64,000 nt of DNA from Lutispora saccharofermentans. Its GTDB lineage: Bacteria; Bacillota; Clostridia; Lutisporales; Lutisporaceae. The notes under the pieces are model-generated. The model did no database searches, had not been told where the DNA came from, and saw only the letters and a program-made list of their open reading frames with translations. The DNA lies in NCBI RefSeq assembly GCF_024363565.1, contig NZ_JAJEKE010000010.1, positions 1-64,000 on the forward strand, read 5' to 3'. Made by a program: the position numbers and the translations under genes. Numbering within the stretch: the stretch's first letter is position 1; each line of letters begins with the position of its first letter. Shown piece after piece: positions 36,860-46,824 of this stretch.

Positions 36860-37205
36860 AGCAATCTCCTTCATAAATTATTCGCGCTTCAAAAACTTTT
36901 ATGCCTCTATTCTTCTCAAATTCTATATCGTCAAAATTAGACAAAATATTTAATTTTGCGACTTTAAGAAAATTTTTCATTTTGCTTCTAAACTTGCTCA
37001 TTTTTTATCAGTACTAACAATACGACATTTATTCTTTTCATATGCAATATTAGCTCAAATCATCCATCATTTATCATAAGCATAGATGTAAGCCTTGATA
37101 ACCAAGTTATGGCGTGAGCAATTTGAGCATTAGCTTTTCAGAGGCTCAAGAAATCCGTCACGGGATAGGGTCATGCAACTGGCCTTTTGGATTCAATGCG
37201 GATGT

Positions 37206-37254
37206 GGACAAGGCGCCGGATCTTTTGAAGCATGCCAGGGTGAGCGCCTTGTCC
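37206..37254. repeat. Inverted repeat between chemoreceptor and hsdR
   Basis: GGACAAGGCGC (37206-37216) and GCGCCTTGTCC (37244-37254) are a perfect 11-base inverted repeat with a 27-base loop that itself contains GATC and GCATGC. It lies in a 470-base gap (36875-37346) that has higher GC than its surroundings and no gene I can support. A bidirectional terminator or REP-like element are both possible. Confidence 0.5.
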
Positions 37255-37346
37255 CTACGAGTAAAGCGAAATGCCTTAAGTGATTCCGCATACGCGCTTG
37301 CTGGCTGTACCCTAATTGCTTAATGATTCCCGGCTTAGCAAAAAGA

Positions 37347-40300
37347 CTAACTGATAATCTTCGTCGCATTATCCTTAACTTCATTAATTATGTTAACAAA
37401 CTTTTTCTGTTTGTCTGCATCAAATAACTTTATAAAACTTTGCGGCTTATCAAAGGGTGGTTTGGTCAGCTCCGCCACATTCTCCACATAGCCGTTTTGT
37501 TCGATGTAATCAATAACTTTATTTACAAATACGATTTGATTTGCATTTAGATTCTGTTCATTTATAAAGGAGGAGAAAGCTTGCATTGCGGCATCCCTCT
37601 CCATCTTTGCTACTCTTCGGACAAGCAGACCAAATGGGGTATCCTTAAAATTGTTTTCGTAATCCTCTTTGGTGCCAAGCTCTCCTGTAAAGATTTTTTC
37701 TAATATCTTGTAATCAGATTTGGTAAGAGGAATATTGTTTCTCAATTTATGAATCGCTATATTGTTCTTGTTTTCCTCAATATATTTATTAACCTTCTGC
37801 TTATAATTATCCAGATCATACTTTATTTCAAAATCCTTGCACTCGATACGTTCTGTTTCCATATCCTGAAGATTTGTATAAAATATACCTCTCCCGTCGG
37901 TTACTGCAAACTTCATTAAGTCCCTAAGCTCTATACGGATTCTTTCAAAATTTAAAATATCCGGTTTATCCCAAAATTCATCCTCTATAACTTCTTTTAG
38001 TATAGGTACTTTAGCTTTAACCTGCGGGATTGTAGTTTTTTTCAAAAGTATAGAAGCCTTTGAAACAGCAGCATTTTTAAATCTTGTCAGGCTCTTAGAA
38101 CCCTCCAACTGTGCCAGCATGATCCCATACATCAGATTATCAAATTCAACTGCTTTATCATCATTGTCAGTCATTGTTACAAGATCGGCAATATTTCCTA
38201 TTAGATCTGATTTATCCTGTTCGAAAAGGCAGATAAAAGCATCCTGGGATTTATATTTATCGACGTATTTCCTTTTCATCTTTACATCTATTCTGTCTAG
38301 TGTAAGCCTTGCTATCTGGTCATACACTTCATCAATAAGTGCAGCTCTCAATGCCTGATATTCTTTATCTGCAAAGGCAGCATACTGCATATGAAAAATC
38401 AGCTTTATTCTTTTTGAAAAAATACTTGATACCGTTGAAGTGTTCTCACTCGCTTCAATGCCATTCTTATTCTCTCTGAAATATTCAAAGTTGCCTAAAT
38501 AATCGAAGATATAAAAGCACTCTTTATCCTTTCCCTTACCAAAAAGATCAGGCCTTATCCTTGTACCCCTGCCAATCATTTGCCAAAACTTGATTTTTGA
38601 ACGTACACGCTTGAAAAATACAAGGTTTACTATTTCCCTCACGTCAATTCCTGTATCCATCATATCAACGGATACTGCTATATGAGGCTCCTTGATAGGA
38701 TTTTTAAATTGTGCAATCAAATCCTGAGCATAGTCATCGTCACATACGACTCGTTTGCAGAATTCTCCTTTGTATTCTGGATACAGTGCATTGAACCTAT
38801 CAACAATAAACTGAGCATGAGTCTTGTTCTGAGCAAATATGATAGTTTTTCCTAACCTGTTTCCGCTCTCATCCTTCAATCCATTTGTCATCAAGTCATT
38901 GATAACATTATCAACCGTATTCTGATTGAAAATGAACTTATTAATTTCCGGAGCAGGAATCTCCTCTGGCATTTCCCCATCCTCATCTGTAAAATCTTCC
39001 TCATATCTTTCTTTATCCTCCGGTGACAAATCATCATAGGTAATGCCCTCTGACAAGAATTTTGTGGTGACTTCTATGTTGTGAAAAGGGACCAGCACAT
39101 GATCCTTATTAACTGCCGTATCATAGTCATAAGCAAAAGTAGGGACATTTTTTTCAACCTCAAAAAACTCATAAGTACTGCTATGTACATCTGCTCTTGG
39201 AGTGGCTGTGAGCCCTACCAAATAGGCATCAAAATAGTCAAAAATAGCCTTATACTTTTTAAAGATACTTCTATGACTCTCATCCACAATGATAAGATCA
39301 AAATGAGCAGGAGTAAACAATCGGCTGCCATCCTCATTTCTGGCACTGTCAATAGCATTAAGCATTGTCGGATAGGTTGAGAACACTATCCTTGCATTCT
39401 TATCGTCTTTATTAGATAAAAGGTTGCAAAGGGACATATCAGGAAGATAGTTCTTGAAGTCATCCTTTGCCTGTCTTACTAATGCGGTTCTGTCTGCCAA
39501 AAACAATGTATTTGTAATATAACCGCCTCTGGAAAGAACGTCAGTTAAACTTGAGGAAGTTCTCGTCTTTCCAGTTCCCGTTGCCATGACAAGAAGTGAG
39601 CGCATATGGCCCTTTTCTATATTTTCGCAAACTGCCCTTATAGCCTGCTTCTGATAATATCTGTCCGTAATCTTATCATCAATTTCTATTTCATCAAGTT
39701 TCTTTCTTGAAAACCTTCTGTTGAAAATTCTCTGTAAATCATCTCTTGAAAATATACCGCTGACACGTCTTTGAGGTCCGGTCTTATCATCCCAGATAAA
39801 CCAGTCATAACCGTTGGTGTTAAATATAATAGGTCGATATCCTGTCATTTGCTCGATACAATTGGCATATAACCAGGCTTGATGTGTGCCTTTCCTTGCA
39901 TCTTTAAAGCTTCTCTTAGCTTCAATCAGACCAATAGGCGTTCCATCTTTACCCCAAAGGACATAATCTACAAATCCGCTGCCAGAGCCTAATTCTTTTG
40001 GCATACCCACAACCGGCATTTCTTCCTCTACACAATCTCTTCTTGTACTTTGGGAAAACTGCCAGCCCAAGGCTTTCAAGTCTACATCAATATATTTTTT
40101 TCTTGTTTCATATTCCGACAAATCTTCTGGTGTGAACTCCCTATCCGCCTTATGTTCATCCTTGTTAGCAGTATATTCCGCGCTCTTTTTCTGCAGCTCT
40201 GCGACAAGTCTTGCGATTTCTTTATCCTTTTCATCTATCAGCTTATCTGTCTTCTCTTTAAATTCTTTTATTTGATTTGATAATTTGGCTTTTATTTTCT

Positions 40301-40751
40301 TAGCCAGTTCTATGTTATCCGTTGCTTTTGGTATCAGTGCTTCATTAAACTTTCTCTCTTGATAATCTGAGCCATAGCAATAATCAATCCATTCTACAAA
40401 TTCAAATAAAATGGAAAGAGAAAGAATGGCATCACTCTGAGAAATAGATTTCTCTGTATGAACTGCCAGATTGCCAATCTTTATAATATACTGCAGCTTC
40501 GCCCAGGTGGACGGGTCTACTGCATATCTAAAAGACTCTTCGTGAATCAAAGCCTGAAGGTTGTCCTTATATGGCTTATTAATAGTTGAATCTGCGGAAT
40601 ATACCCATCTCACAGCTAATTCAAAGGCTTTTCTGCTTGCTACAGCCGACATAGAGGGGGAAATTGTCAGGACATTTTCTGCATCTATGCAAGCATTAGC
40701 AAATAGCTGATATTCGGCTATATTTTTTAGAAATTCAAAATTAGATGCCAT
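37347..40751 (-). CDS. hsdR: Type I restriction enzyme, R subunit
   Basis: A 1134-residue motor/nuclease subunit. Residues ~5-130 form a DUF4145-type N-terminal domain, then a coiled coil (~165-200) and the HsdR_N nuclease domain (~235-330) with the LIEAKRS motif. The helicase has Walker A MATGTGKTRTSS (~388), DESHRS (~493), a TATPRAD block and motif VI QMIGRGTRIRP. It cuts DNA after ATP-driven translocation when the target is unmodified. It is the last gene of hsdMSR, 17 bases after hsdS, with AGGTG ahead of its ATG. All key motifs are present. Confidence 0.93.
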   Translation of the reverse strand: MASNFEFLKNIAEYQLFANACIDAENVLTISPSMSAVASRKAFELAVRWVYSADSTINKPYKDNLQALIHEESFRYAVDPSTWAKLQYIIKIGNLAVHTEKSISQSDAILSLSILFEFVEWIDYCYGSDYQERKFNEALIPKATDNIELAKKIKAKLSNQIKEFKEKTDKLIDEKDKEIARLVAELQKKSAEYTANKDEHKADREFTPEDLSEYETRKKYIDVDLKALGWQFSQSTRRDCVEEEMPVVGMPKELGSGSGFVDYVLWGKDGTPIGLIEAKRSFKDARKGTHQAWLYANCIEQMTGYRPIIFNTNGYDWFIWDDKTGPQRRVSGIFSRDDLQRIFNRRFSRKKLDEIEIDDKITDRYYQKQAIRAVCENIEKGHMRSLLVMATGTGKTRTSSSLTDVLSRGGYITNTLFLADRTALVRQAKDDFKNYLPDMSLCNLLSNKDDKNARIVFSTYPTMLNAIDSARNEDGSRLFTPAHFDLIIVDESHRSIFKKYKAIFDYFDAYLVGLTATPRADVHSSTYEFFEVEKNVPTFAYDYDTAVNKDHVLVPFHNIEVTTKFLSEGITYDDLSPEDKERYEEDFTDEDGEMPEEIPAPEINKFIFNQNTVDNVINDLMTNGLKDESGNRLGKTIIFAQNKTHAQFIVDRFNALYPEYKGEFCKRVVCDDDYAQDLIAQFKNPIKEPHIAVSVDMMDTGIDVREIVNLVFFKRVRSKIKFWQMIGRGTRIRPDLFGKGKDKECFYIFDYLGNFEYFRENKNGIEASENTSTVSSIFSKRIKLIFHMQYAAFADKEYQALRAALIDEVYDQIARLTLDRIDVKMKRKYVDKYKSQDAFICLFEQDKSDLIGNIADLVTMTDNDDKAVEFDNLMYGIMLAQLEGSKSLTRFKNAAVSKASILLKKTTIPQVKAKVPILKEVIEDEFWDKPDILNFERIRIELRDLMKFAVTDGRGIFYTNLQDMETERIECKDFEIKYDLDNYKQKVNKYIEENKNNIAIHKLRNNIPLTKSDYKILEKIFTGELGTKEDYENNFKDTPFGLLVRRVAKMERDAAMQAFSSFINEQNLNANQIVFVNKVIDYIEQNGYVENVAELTKPPFDKPQSFIKLFDADKQKKFVNIINEVKDNATKIIS

Positions 40752-40768
40752 ATAAACACCTGCTTTCC

Positions 40769-41977
40769 TTAATCGAAATATTTGCTCATAAGGCCATTGA
40801 ATAGGTTTTGGCTTTCTGTGATTGATTGTTTTACCAGGGATTTTTGTTGTTCTATGTTAGTTATTATCTTGGCAAATTTGTTTTGGAGGTCTAGGGGAGG
40901 GACAATAATATCCAAATCTTGAACATCTTTTTGATTAATGCTTGCTTGATTAACTGATTTTTTCGCATGGCCAAGAACTTGCATATATATATAAGTAGAG
41001 CATAGTTGCTCTATTAAAAAATTTACATTTATTATTGTATCGTCTACAGAAAATCTCATCATATTTGATTCAAAAACAGTATCTTCTCCTAATCCTTTTA
41101 TCAAAGCACTTTTCCCCAAATATTCAATACTATTTACTCTATTAATAACAATGTCATTTTCTTTTAGTTTATATTTATCAATTTCTTCAGCTATACAATT
41201 TAATCTTTTCAATTTGGAAATATTAGTAATCTTTCCATTATAAAAAGCATCTATTCTTAATATTGGAATACCTGTTCCATCATTCACATATTCACTTGCA
41301 GGCTTATACAATCCATTTTGTGGCGTACCATTAATAATATTTTTTAATTTATAAATTTTCCATCCTTTTTCATTCGTAACCGGATCACCAAACATATCAT
41401 AAAAAGTTGCTTTAATCAAATTATCAAGTTCTTCAAGCTGTTTTTTGTGACCATCTATAATTTCCTGTGTCTTATCTAAGGTATTTGCAATATGCTTTTG
41501 GATGTCAAGGGGAGGTAATATCATAATTAATTCTTTTAATGCAGTTACCGTAAAACTAGCCTGATTAACAGATTTCTTTGTTATATTAGGAATTTGTCTT
41601 CTAAAAAATGAAGAATTTAAAAAATAGAATACATACTTATATCTAACCTTTTGTTGTTTTAGTCTCAAACAAAGCAAATTCATACCATGTATTATAGTCT
41701 CTTCATTCCTATTTTCATAATAAGCAACTTTTCCTAAGTGTTTTTCGCTATTAATATGTGACATTAGAATATCACCTGAATTTAATACATACTCCTTATA
41801 TTTTCCCAATTCCCCAATTCCAGCATATCCCATTTTGTTCCGATCAACTATACAGTTTGAGATAGTTTCAATACGTGTAATAGGATATCCATTTCTATTT
41901 TTACCTTGCTTAATGCTCGCACCATTTCTGATAAATTCGCATACTTCCCCCAACTTAACCAGCTTCCACTTACTCAT
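40769..41977 (-). CDS. hsdS: Type I restriction-modification specificity subunit
   Basis: A 402-residue DNA-recognition subunit. Two target-recognition domains (~1-150 and ~205-350) are each followed by a helical spacer (HKKQLEELDNLIKATFYDMFGD near 176-198, and the end ~360-402). The short phrase KKSVNQAS occurs in both halves (~130, ~345), showing internal duplication. It determines which bipartite sequence is methylated or cut. Its start overlaps the end of hsdM by 8 bases. The AT content is higher than in hsdM and hsdR, as usual for specificity genes that move between strains. Confidence 0.92.
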   Translation of the reverse strand: MSKWKLVKLGEVCEFIRNGASIKQGKNRNGYPITRIETISNCIVDRNKMGYAGIGELGKYKEYVLNSGDILMSHINSEKHLGKVAYYENRNEETIIHGMNLLCLRLKQQKVRYKYVFYFLNSSFFRRQIPNITKKSVNQASFTVTALKELIMILPPLDIQKHIANTLDKTQEIIDGHKKQLEELDNLIKATFYDMFGDPVTNEKGWKIYKLKNIINGTPQNGLYKPASEYVNDGTGIPILRIDAFYNGKITNISKLKRLNCIAEEIDKYKLKENDIVINRVNSIEYLGKSALIKGLGEDTVFESNMMRFSVDDTIINVNFLIEQLCSTYIYMQVLGHAKKSVNQASINQKDVQDLDIIVPPLDLQNKFAKIITNIEQQKSLVKQSITESQNLFNGLMSKYFD

Positions 41978-43445
41978 TCTCCAACAGCCCCCTCAGTTCC
42001 TCCATCTTGCTGCCTAAATCAATAGCCAATTCATCAAGGCGAGCCATTATAACCTCTGGGGGATCATATTCTACCTTCTCATATTCAATCTCTTTATATC
42101 GGTTAATGGATAAATCATAGTCATTGCTCTTGATTTCTTCCTTATCAACAAGAAAGCTCTGCTCTGTTCTCTTTCTGTCTGCTTCATCCTTAAGGTTATG
42201 GAATCTGGCAACAATATCCGATATATCCCCGTCATTGCCCAAATCATTTCTCTTATCATCCAAGGAAAATCCGTCAGACTTCATATCATAGAACCATACC
42301 TTATCCGTTCCCCCTGCATTGGTCTTTGAAAATACCAATACTGCAGTAGAAACTCCCGCATATGGCTTAAATACACCGCTGGGCATAGAGATAATTGCTT
42401 GCAGGTTCTGATTCTCAACCAGCTCCTGCCTTAGTGCTTTGTGTGCCTTTGTTGTGCCGAATAATACTCCATCCGGAACAATACAGGCACATCTTCCGCC
42501 AATGTTGAGCATACGGATGAACAGGGCAACAAATAGCAATTCAGTCTTTTTAGTATTACAGACTGCTTTCAGATTATCATGTATGCTCTCTTCATCTATC
42601 GTACCTGTAAAGGGTGGATTTGCCAAAATAACGTCATAGACATCAGAAATATCATTTCGCTTTGAAACACTGTCTGCATAGTTAATATGTGGATTTGTAA
42701 TGGAGTGCAGCATAAGATTCATTGCAGACAATCGAAGCATGGTCCTATCCGTATCAAATCCAGTAAAAGCATCTCCCTCAAACCTTTGCCACTGCTCTGC
42801 CGTCATTTGGCTTTCATACTTCTGCCTGATATATTCAGCAGAGGAAACCAAAAAGCCTGCAGTTCCGCAAGCCGGATCACAGATCCTATCATCGGGTGTA
42901 GGTGCTAATAATTTAACCATCATATCACGAATATGCTTAGGAGTTCTGAATTGTCCGTTCTGACCAGCAACAGACAATTTACCTAGCATATATTCATACA
43001 AATCTCCCTGCATATCATGATCCTTGATATCATGCTCATACAACTCATCCAAACCGGTAATGATTTTCTGCAATACCTGAGGTGTTGGAATAAGGAACAT
43101 GGCATCTCCCATATATCTTGAAAAGGCAGAGGATTCGTTATTATTCATGGTTTTTATGAAAGGGAATACCCTTTGTCCGATTATCTCGTATATTTCCCTT
43201 GCATCCTTATCCTTAAATTTGGACCAGCGCATTGCCTGTCCTTCGTCTGTCTGAGGGAAAACCTTTTTAGCGGCCTCTAGGCCCAGCGCTTCAAGGCTTT
43301 CATTTTCAATTTCTTTTTCATCCAATGAGCGGATGAACATCAAATAGGTCAGCTGCTCAATTACTGTAAGAGGCTGAGTAATTCCTCCCGCCCATATATC
43401 AGTCCATATCTTGTCAATTTTATTTTTGATTTCACCTGTAATCAT
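41970..43445 (-). CDS. hsdM: Type I restriction-modification methyltransferase subunit
   Basis: A 491-residue N6-adenine methyltransferase subunit. HsdM_N domain at ~8-130, then SAM-binding motif I DPACGTAGFLV (~192) and catalytic motif IV NPPF (~274). It forms M2S with HsdS to methylate the target and protect the genome. ATG at 43445 follows AGAGGAG. It is the first gene of the operon; a 450-base gap upstream includes a REP-like repeat but no clear promoter was identified. Confidence 0.93.
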   Translation of the reverse strand: MITGEIKNKIDKIWTDIWAGGITQPLTVIEQLTYLMFIRSLDEKEIENESLEALGLEAAKKVFPQTDEGQAMRWSKFKDKDAREIYEIIGQRVFPFIKTMNNNESSAFSRYMGDAMFLIPTPQVLQKIITGLDELYEHDIKDHDMQGDLYEYMLGKLSVAGQNGQFRTPKHIRDMMVKLLAPTPDDRICDPACGTAGFLVSSAEYIRQKYESQMTAEQWQRFEGDAFTGFDTDRTMLRLSAMNLMLHSITNPHINYADSVSKRNDISDVYDVILANPPFTGTIDEESIHDNLKAVCNTKKTELLFVALFIRMLNIGGRCACIVPDGVLFGTTKAHKALRQELVENQNLQAIISMPSGVFKPYAGVSTAVLVFSKTNAGGTDKVWFYDMKSDGFSLDDKRNDLGNDGDISDIVARFHNLKDEADRKRTEQSFLVDKEEIKSNDYDLSINRYKEIEYEKVEYDPPEVIMARLDELAIDLGSKMEELRGLLENE

Positions 43446-43708
43446 TTGCCGTATCTCCTCTTGTCTGTGTTTTGTTTATAATGCCGTTATCAAATATTTG
43501 TTTTTTAAACAGGAGCCATTTTCCAATATTATATCATAAAAATATAAAAAACTTATATTGATAAACCTCAAAGCTATTGCAATACTAAGGAATACCTGAT
43601 ATGCAGAGGCTAAAACAGTTTTATGTTCTTGCCCTTTAAGCAAGAGTACTCTCCAGGCTTAATCAATATGTCGTTTTCTGCCAGCAATTTTTCTAGCTGA
43701 TAAGGTTT

Positions 43709-43787
43709 AAGGTGTCAGGTGCGTAGAGGTTATTAGATTACTAAAATTAATAGATGCAATAACCTAATAACCTCTGAGCCTGGCATT
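43709..43787. repeat. REP-like palindrome of the AGGTGCCAGGTGC family
   Basis: AAGGTGTCAGGTGCGTAGAGG..TATTAG (43709-43735) pairs with CTAATAACCTCTGAGCCTGGCA (43764-43785) to form a long imperfect hairpin. The AGGTGYCAGG start matches the ends of the RAYT element at 53518-54284. It lies in a 455-base gap upstream of hsdM; the rest of that gap shows no gene that I can support. Confidence 0.65.
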
Positions 43788-43901
43788 TATTTCACTTATT
43801 TCAAATAATCGGGACGTCAGTTCTTATATCCCATACAGCCATTGGAAAGCCAGATGATGTATTAGTCTATATACTTTTTGGGTTAAGGCTGTTTTGGCAA
43901 G

Positions 43902-44699
43902 CTAGGGTGTATCCTTTCGTTCTAATTTACCAACAGCAGAAATATAAACAACATATTCATCCTGTCCATCTAAAAGAAGCAGCTCATCAAAAGCCTTTTG
44001 GACATATGCTCCAATCGCACAAGTGCCACATCCGATGCCCTCACATGCCAGATATAAATTTTGACATACATGCCCTATATCTATCAGCATTAATCGATGT
44101 GCCTCACAGTGATATCGCCATTCCCCTCGATATGGAATACAAGACCATAAAAATATAACAGGTGCTCGTCCAAACCACTTGGCTTCATCTTGATAATTCT
44201 CACCTCCGTAAGCATAGGCAAGCTTATCCTGCAGGTCATCAACAGAATTCCAAAATGCAAGCTTATGCTCTAAGGGCAAATAAATATAGATGCCTTTTTC
44301 CAAGCCTGTTACATTATTAACTGCAAGATATGTTTCATAGGTATGCCTGCCGCCTGCAGAAGGAACCGGACGCAGAGTTATATGCCCTGTGTTTTTATAT
44401 GCTGGTATAATTCTTTGCACACCTTGAGTCGACCATAGCAAAACGGATAGCTCTTCCAATGTAATTGGACCATCTGTATAATTCCGCCTGCTTCTGCGGT
44501 TATCAAGGCAAGAGTACAAGTCACTATTCTGAATTATATTTTTATCTACGGCTGGAAGCTCAATAATTTTTAAATTGTTGTCAATTGTTTTTCCAAGGGG
44601 TGGCGGCGGCATGCCGCGTTCTTGATCAGAGACAAACTCTCGTTCAGGAAGATCAAATCCGCTTTTCATAAAAGTCCGGTTATCGTTAAAAGAATCCAT
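43902..44699 (-). CDS. SagB/ThcOx-family flavin oxidoreductase
   Basis: A 265-residue nitroreductase-fold protein of the SagB/ThcOx branch. It has NRRSRRNYTDGPITLEELS (~67-85, FMN-binding start of the branch), LLWSTQGVQ, RPVPSAGGRH and GIGCGTCAIGAY. In peptide toxin clusters (streptolysin S, thiopeptides) such enzymes oxidise azolines to azoles, but many stand alone with unknown role. There is no YcaO, precursor or SagC gene nearby here, so the substrate is open. ATG at 44699 follows GAGGAGG by 6 bases. Confidence 0.85.
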   Translation of the reverse strand: MDSFNDNRTFMKSGFDLPEREFVSDQERGMPPPPLGKTIDNNLKIIELPAVDKNIIQNSDLYSCLDNRRSRRNYTDGPITLEELSVLLWSTQGVQRIIPAYKNTGHITLRPVPSAGGRHTYETYLAVNNVTGLEKGIYIYLPLEHKLAFWNSVDDLQDKLAYAYGGENYQDEAKWFGRAPVIFLWSCIPYRGEWRYHCEAHRLMLIDIGHVCQNLYLACEGIGCGTCAIGAYVQKAFDELLLLDGQDEYVVYISAVGKLERKDTP

Positions 44700-44902
44700 G
44701 CTCTATCCTCCTCGATAATATATTGCCTGATAGGCAGATAATGATTTTAAATTCGACATTCACTTTCTATTCCCTTCTATTATCAGGGCTTCCTGAAGCA
44801 AGTAGAACTACAAGCAGGCAAATTTACAAGATTCTATGCACCCCTCATAGTTATGAAAGAAGAAATTGATATCTAGCTATTATTTAGCTTATACATAAGA
44901 AC

Positions 44903-44941
44903 AAAATAGGCAGGATAGAAACCATCTATCCTGCCTATTTT
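44903..44941. terminator. Strong terminator after the M28 peptidase gene
   Basis: AAAATAGGCAGGATAG (44903-44918) pairs perfectly with CTATCCTGCCTATTTT (44926-44941). It lies 6 bases beyond the peptidase stop. Confidence 0.88.
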
Positions 44942-44947
44942 ATCTAA

Positions 44948-46225
44948 TTATTTATTATCAGGCTTATATATTTTACCATCATTAGTAACAATAAAGTCAT
45001 AAATGATATCACTTACTTTATATAATTGATCATAGTCAATTATATGTAATGTATCTTCTTCAGTATGAATACTGGTAGTATTATTTTCACCGAACACATC
45101 CTTCTGACCTACTGTTATTCCGCAGAAGCCTTGGTTATTAAATATAATATTATCACTTGCTCCATAGTATTCATCTAACACTTCATAGTTATTTTTTGAA
45201 AAGCACTTCATCAAATCTTCTATTAATTCCTTATTTTGCTCCTTATCCCCATTTAAACAAATCATGCCTCCATCTTTTTTCCCAATAGTATCAATATTTA
45301 TATCATAAATCTCATCATATTTACTTTTCAGTTTATTTAATAAATCATCAAGATTTGTAAGCATAGAATCTTCTCCATTTGAAGCACATATAAGAATATC
45401 CATATTAAAAGGCTTCTTCTCAGACTGCTTCTTAAGCTTTTCGGCTATGTCAATGATAGTGGAAGTTCCTGCTGCATTATCTACTGCACCATAAAAAATA
45501 GTTTTACCTGCCCATCCTGAATGATCCATATGAGCTGATAATACTAAAAGCTTCTTATGATCTTTACCGGATATTTTCCCTACAGGCTGCTTTATGTCAA
45601 CTTCATGTGATATATGTTTTGTTATAAGCTTAACTTCTTTTACTTTCTCGCTTAATAATGTATTATAAAGCTTTTCTGAAATTTCTATATTAGGTGTCCC
45701 CTTGGATCTGACAATAGCAACTTTAAAAAAGGAATTTGTCTTTTGAAATACAGCTTGGCATTTATTATTATAATCAAATAATTTATCATTTTCTCCTATT
45801 ACCATTATTTTTTTGTCCATATCTTGATCATTTTTATCAAATGTTATAGGAGCTGAAATATCTACTTCTTTAATAGCCATTCTATCGCAAAAATCTTTAC
45901 CGTATTCATACTGTTTTGTGTTACCATTCTGAAATATAACTTCAAGACAGTGAATTTGCTTTTCCGGATCATAAATAGTTTGCTTGCATACGTGATGATA
46001 GTCTTCATCAAATGCTTCTAAGCCAATTTCTGAAAATCTATCGGTTACATAATCTATAGCCTTTTCATTCCCTTCTGTTCCAACAAGCCTGCCCATAAAT
46101 TCTTTTGATGCAAGTATTTTCATATCACGCTCAATTGAGCTCTTGTCAGCATATGTAATACCCGTAAAGCTGCTCATTATAAGAATGAAACATAACAATA
46201 TAGAGATAAATGTCTTTCTTTTCAT
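44948..46225 (-). CDS. Secreted M28-family aminopeptidase
   Basis: A 425-residue secreted zinc peptidase. I chose ATG 46225 with AGGAGG 7 bases upstream; it begins with a signal peptide (KRKTFISILLCFILIMSSF, cleavage near TYA). Metal ligands are visible: His and Asp in SAHMDHSG (~230), Asp in AVDNAAGTS (~244), Glu in ASNGED (~280), and His in SIHTEEDT (~395). A central PA-like insert (~95-215) is likely. Family members cut N-terminal residues from peptides. It is a single gene with terminator. Confidence 0.85.
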   Translation of the reverse strand: MKRKTFISILLCFILIMSSFTGITYADKSSIERDMKILASKEFMGRLVGTEGNEKAIDYVTDRFSEIGLEAFDEDYHHVCKQTIYDPEKQIHCLEVIFQNGNTKQYEYGKDFCDRMAIKEVDISAPITFDKNDQDMDKKIMVIGENDKLFDYNNKCQAVFQKTNSFFKVAIVRSKGTPNIEISEKLYNTLLSEKVKEVKLITKHISHEVDIKQPVGKISGKDHKKLLVLSAHMDHSGWAGKTIFYGAVDNAAGTSTIIDIAEKLKKQSEKKPFNMDILICASNGEDSMLTNLDDLLNKLKSKYDEIYDINIDTIGKKDGGMICLNGDKEQNKELIEDLMKCFSKNNYEVLDEYYGASDNIIFNNQGFCGITVGQKDVFGENNTTSIHTEEDTLHIIDYDQLYKVSDIIYDFIVTNDGKIYKPDNK

Positions 46226-46378
46226 TATAAAGCCTCCTATAATATTTATATTTCTAATATTCTCCAAATACACTATAATTCCTCTTTATTATGTAATATT
46301 GTCATTTTACTTTACATTAAGAGCTTCTTATGTTATATATCATAAATTGCTAATAATGCGCCTTTATTAATATTCTTA

Positions 46379-46407
46379 TTGACATATATATAATAAAGTA
46401 GTATGAT
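46379..46407 (+). promoter_or_regulatory. Sigma-A promoter of the AspRS leader
   Basis: TTGACA (46379-46384), 17-base spacer, TATGAT (46402-46407). It stands just upstream of the T-box Stem I. Confidence 0.8.
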
Positions 46408-46623
46408 TTCAATCAAACATAAAAAGCAAGGAAGGGAAGAGTAAGCTTTTCGCAAGCTCATAAGCGAGTCAGGGACGGTGAAAGCCTGACAGCAAGCATA
46501 GGCCCAAGGACATCCCGGAGCTGGTTATCTGAAACAAGAGTAGGATAGCTCGGAATTCCACCGTTATCAGGAGTAAAGAGAACCAATAAAATGGTTAAGC
46601 AGGATGGTACCGTGGGATATATG

Positions 46624-46652
46624 TCTCACTCCTTTATGGAGTGGGATTTTTT
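46624..46652 (+). terminator. First T-box terminator
   Basis: TCTCACTCC (46624-46632) pairs with GGAGTGGGA (46638-46646), with one T-G pair, then six T residues. Confidence 0.8.
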
Positions 46653-46725
46653 ATTTACCGCTTTATGTATCTATCTGCTTATTAAGCTATTTTGGTTAAT
46701 ATGGGTGGCACCGCGGAATTGATCC

Positions 46726-46757
46726 GCCCCTTAGCAGTTCATGTTAAGGGGCTTTTT
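46726..46757 (+). terminator. Second T-box terminator
   Basis: GCCCCTTA (46726-46733) pairs with TAAGGGGC (46745-46752), then TTTTT. It is the stronger of the two. Confidence 0.88.
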
Positions 46758-46824
46758 ATTTTATTGAAATTATTCTGGCCGGATTAATTTATATATGAAT
46801 GTGCAAAATCAGGAGGGAAATAAA

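Larger units (their letters stand above)
46414..46760 (+). promoter_or_regulatory. T-box leader with two antiterminator/terminator modules
   Basis: The leader has Stem I features (GGAAGAGTAAG, GACGGTGAAAGCC, then GGACATCCCGGAGCTGG) with a likely specifier codon GAC (46509-46511, Asp). After it come two T-box sequences: GGATGGTACCGTGG (46602-46615), followed by a terminator at 46624-46652, and GGGTGGCACCGCGG (46703-46716), followed by a terminator at 46726-46757. Uncharged tRNA held on Stem I would pair its NCCA end with UGGN in the bulge and favour read-through. The second bulge (UGGC) suits the G73 of bacterial tRNA-Asp; the first (UGGU) would suit A73. The 50 bases between the modules are too short for a second Stem I. 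Confidence 0.88.

Noticed and set aside
37084..37340. Small plus-strand gene in the gap before hsdR
   Set aside because: No ribosome binding site or recognisable protein; the region is better explained as a folded repeat.
43620..43700. Tail of a lost gene, minus frame with ENDILIKPGEYSC
   Set aside because: Only a short open end without family match; cannot be told from chance.
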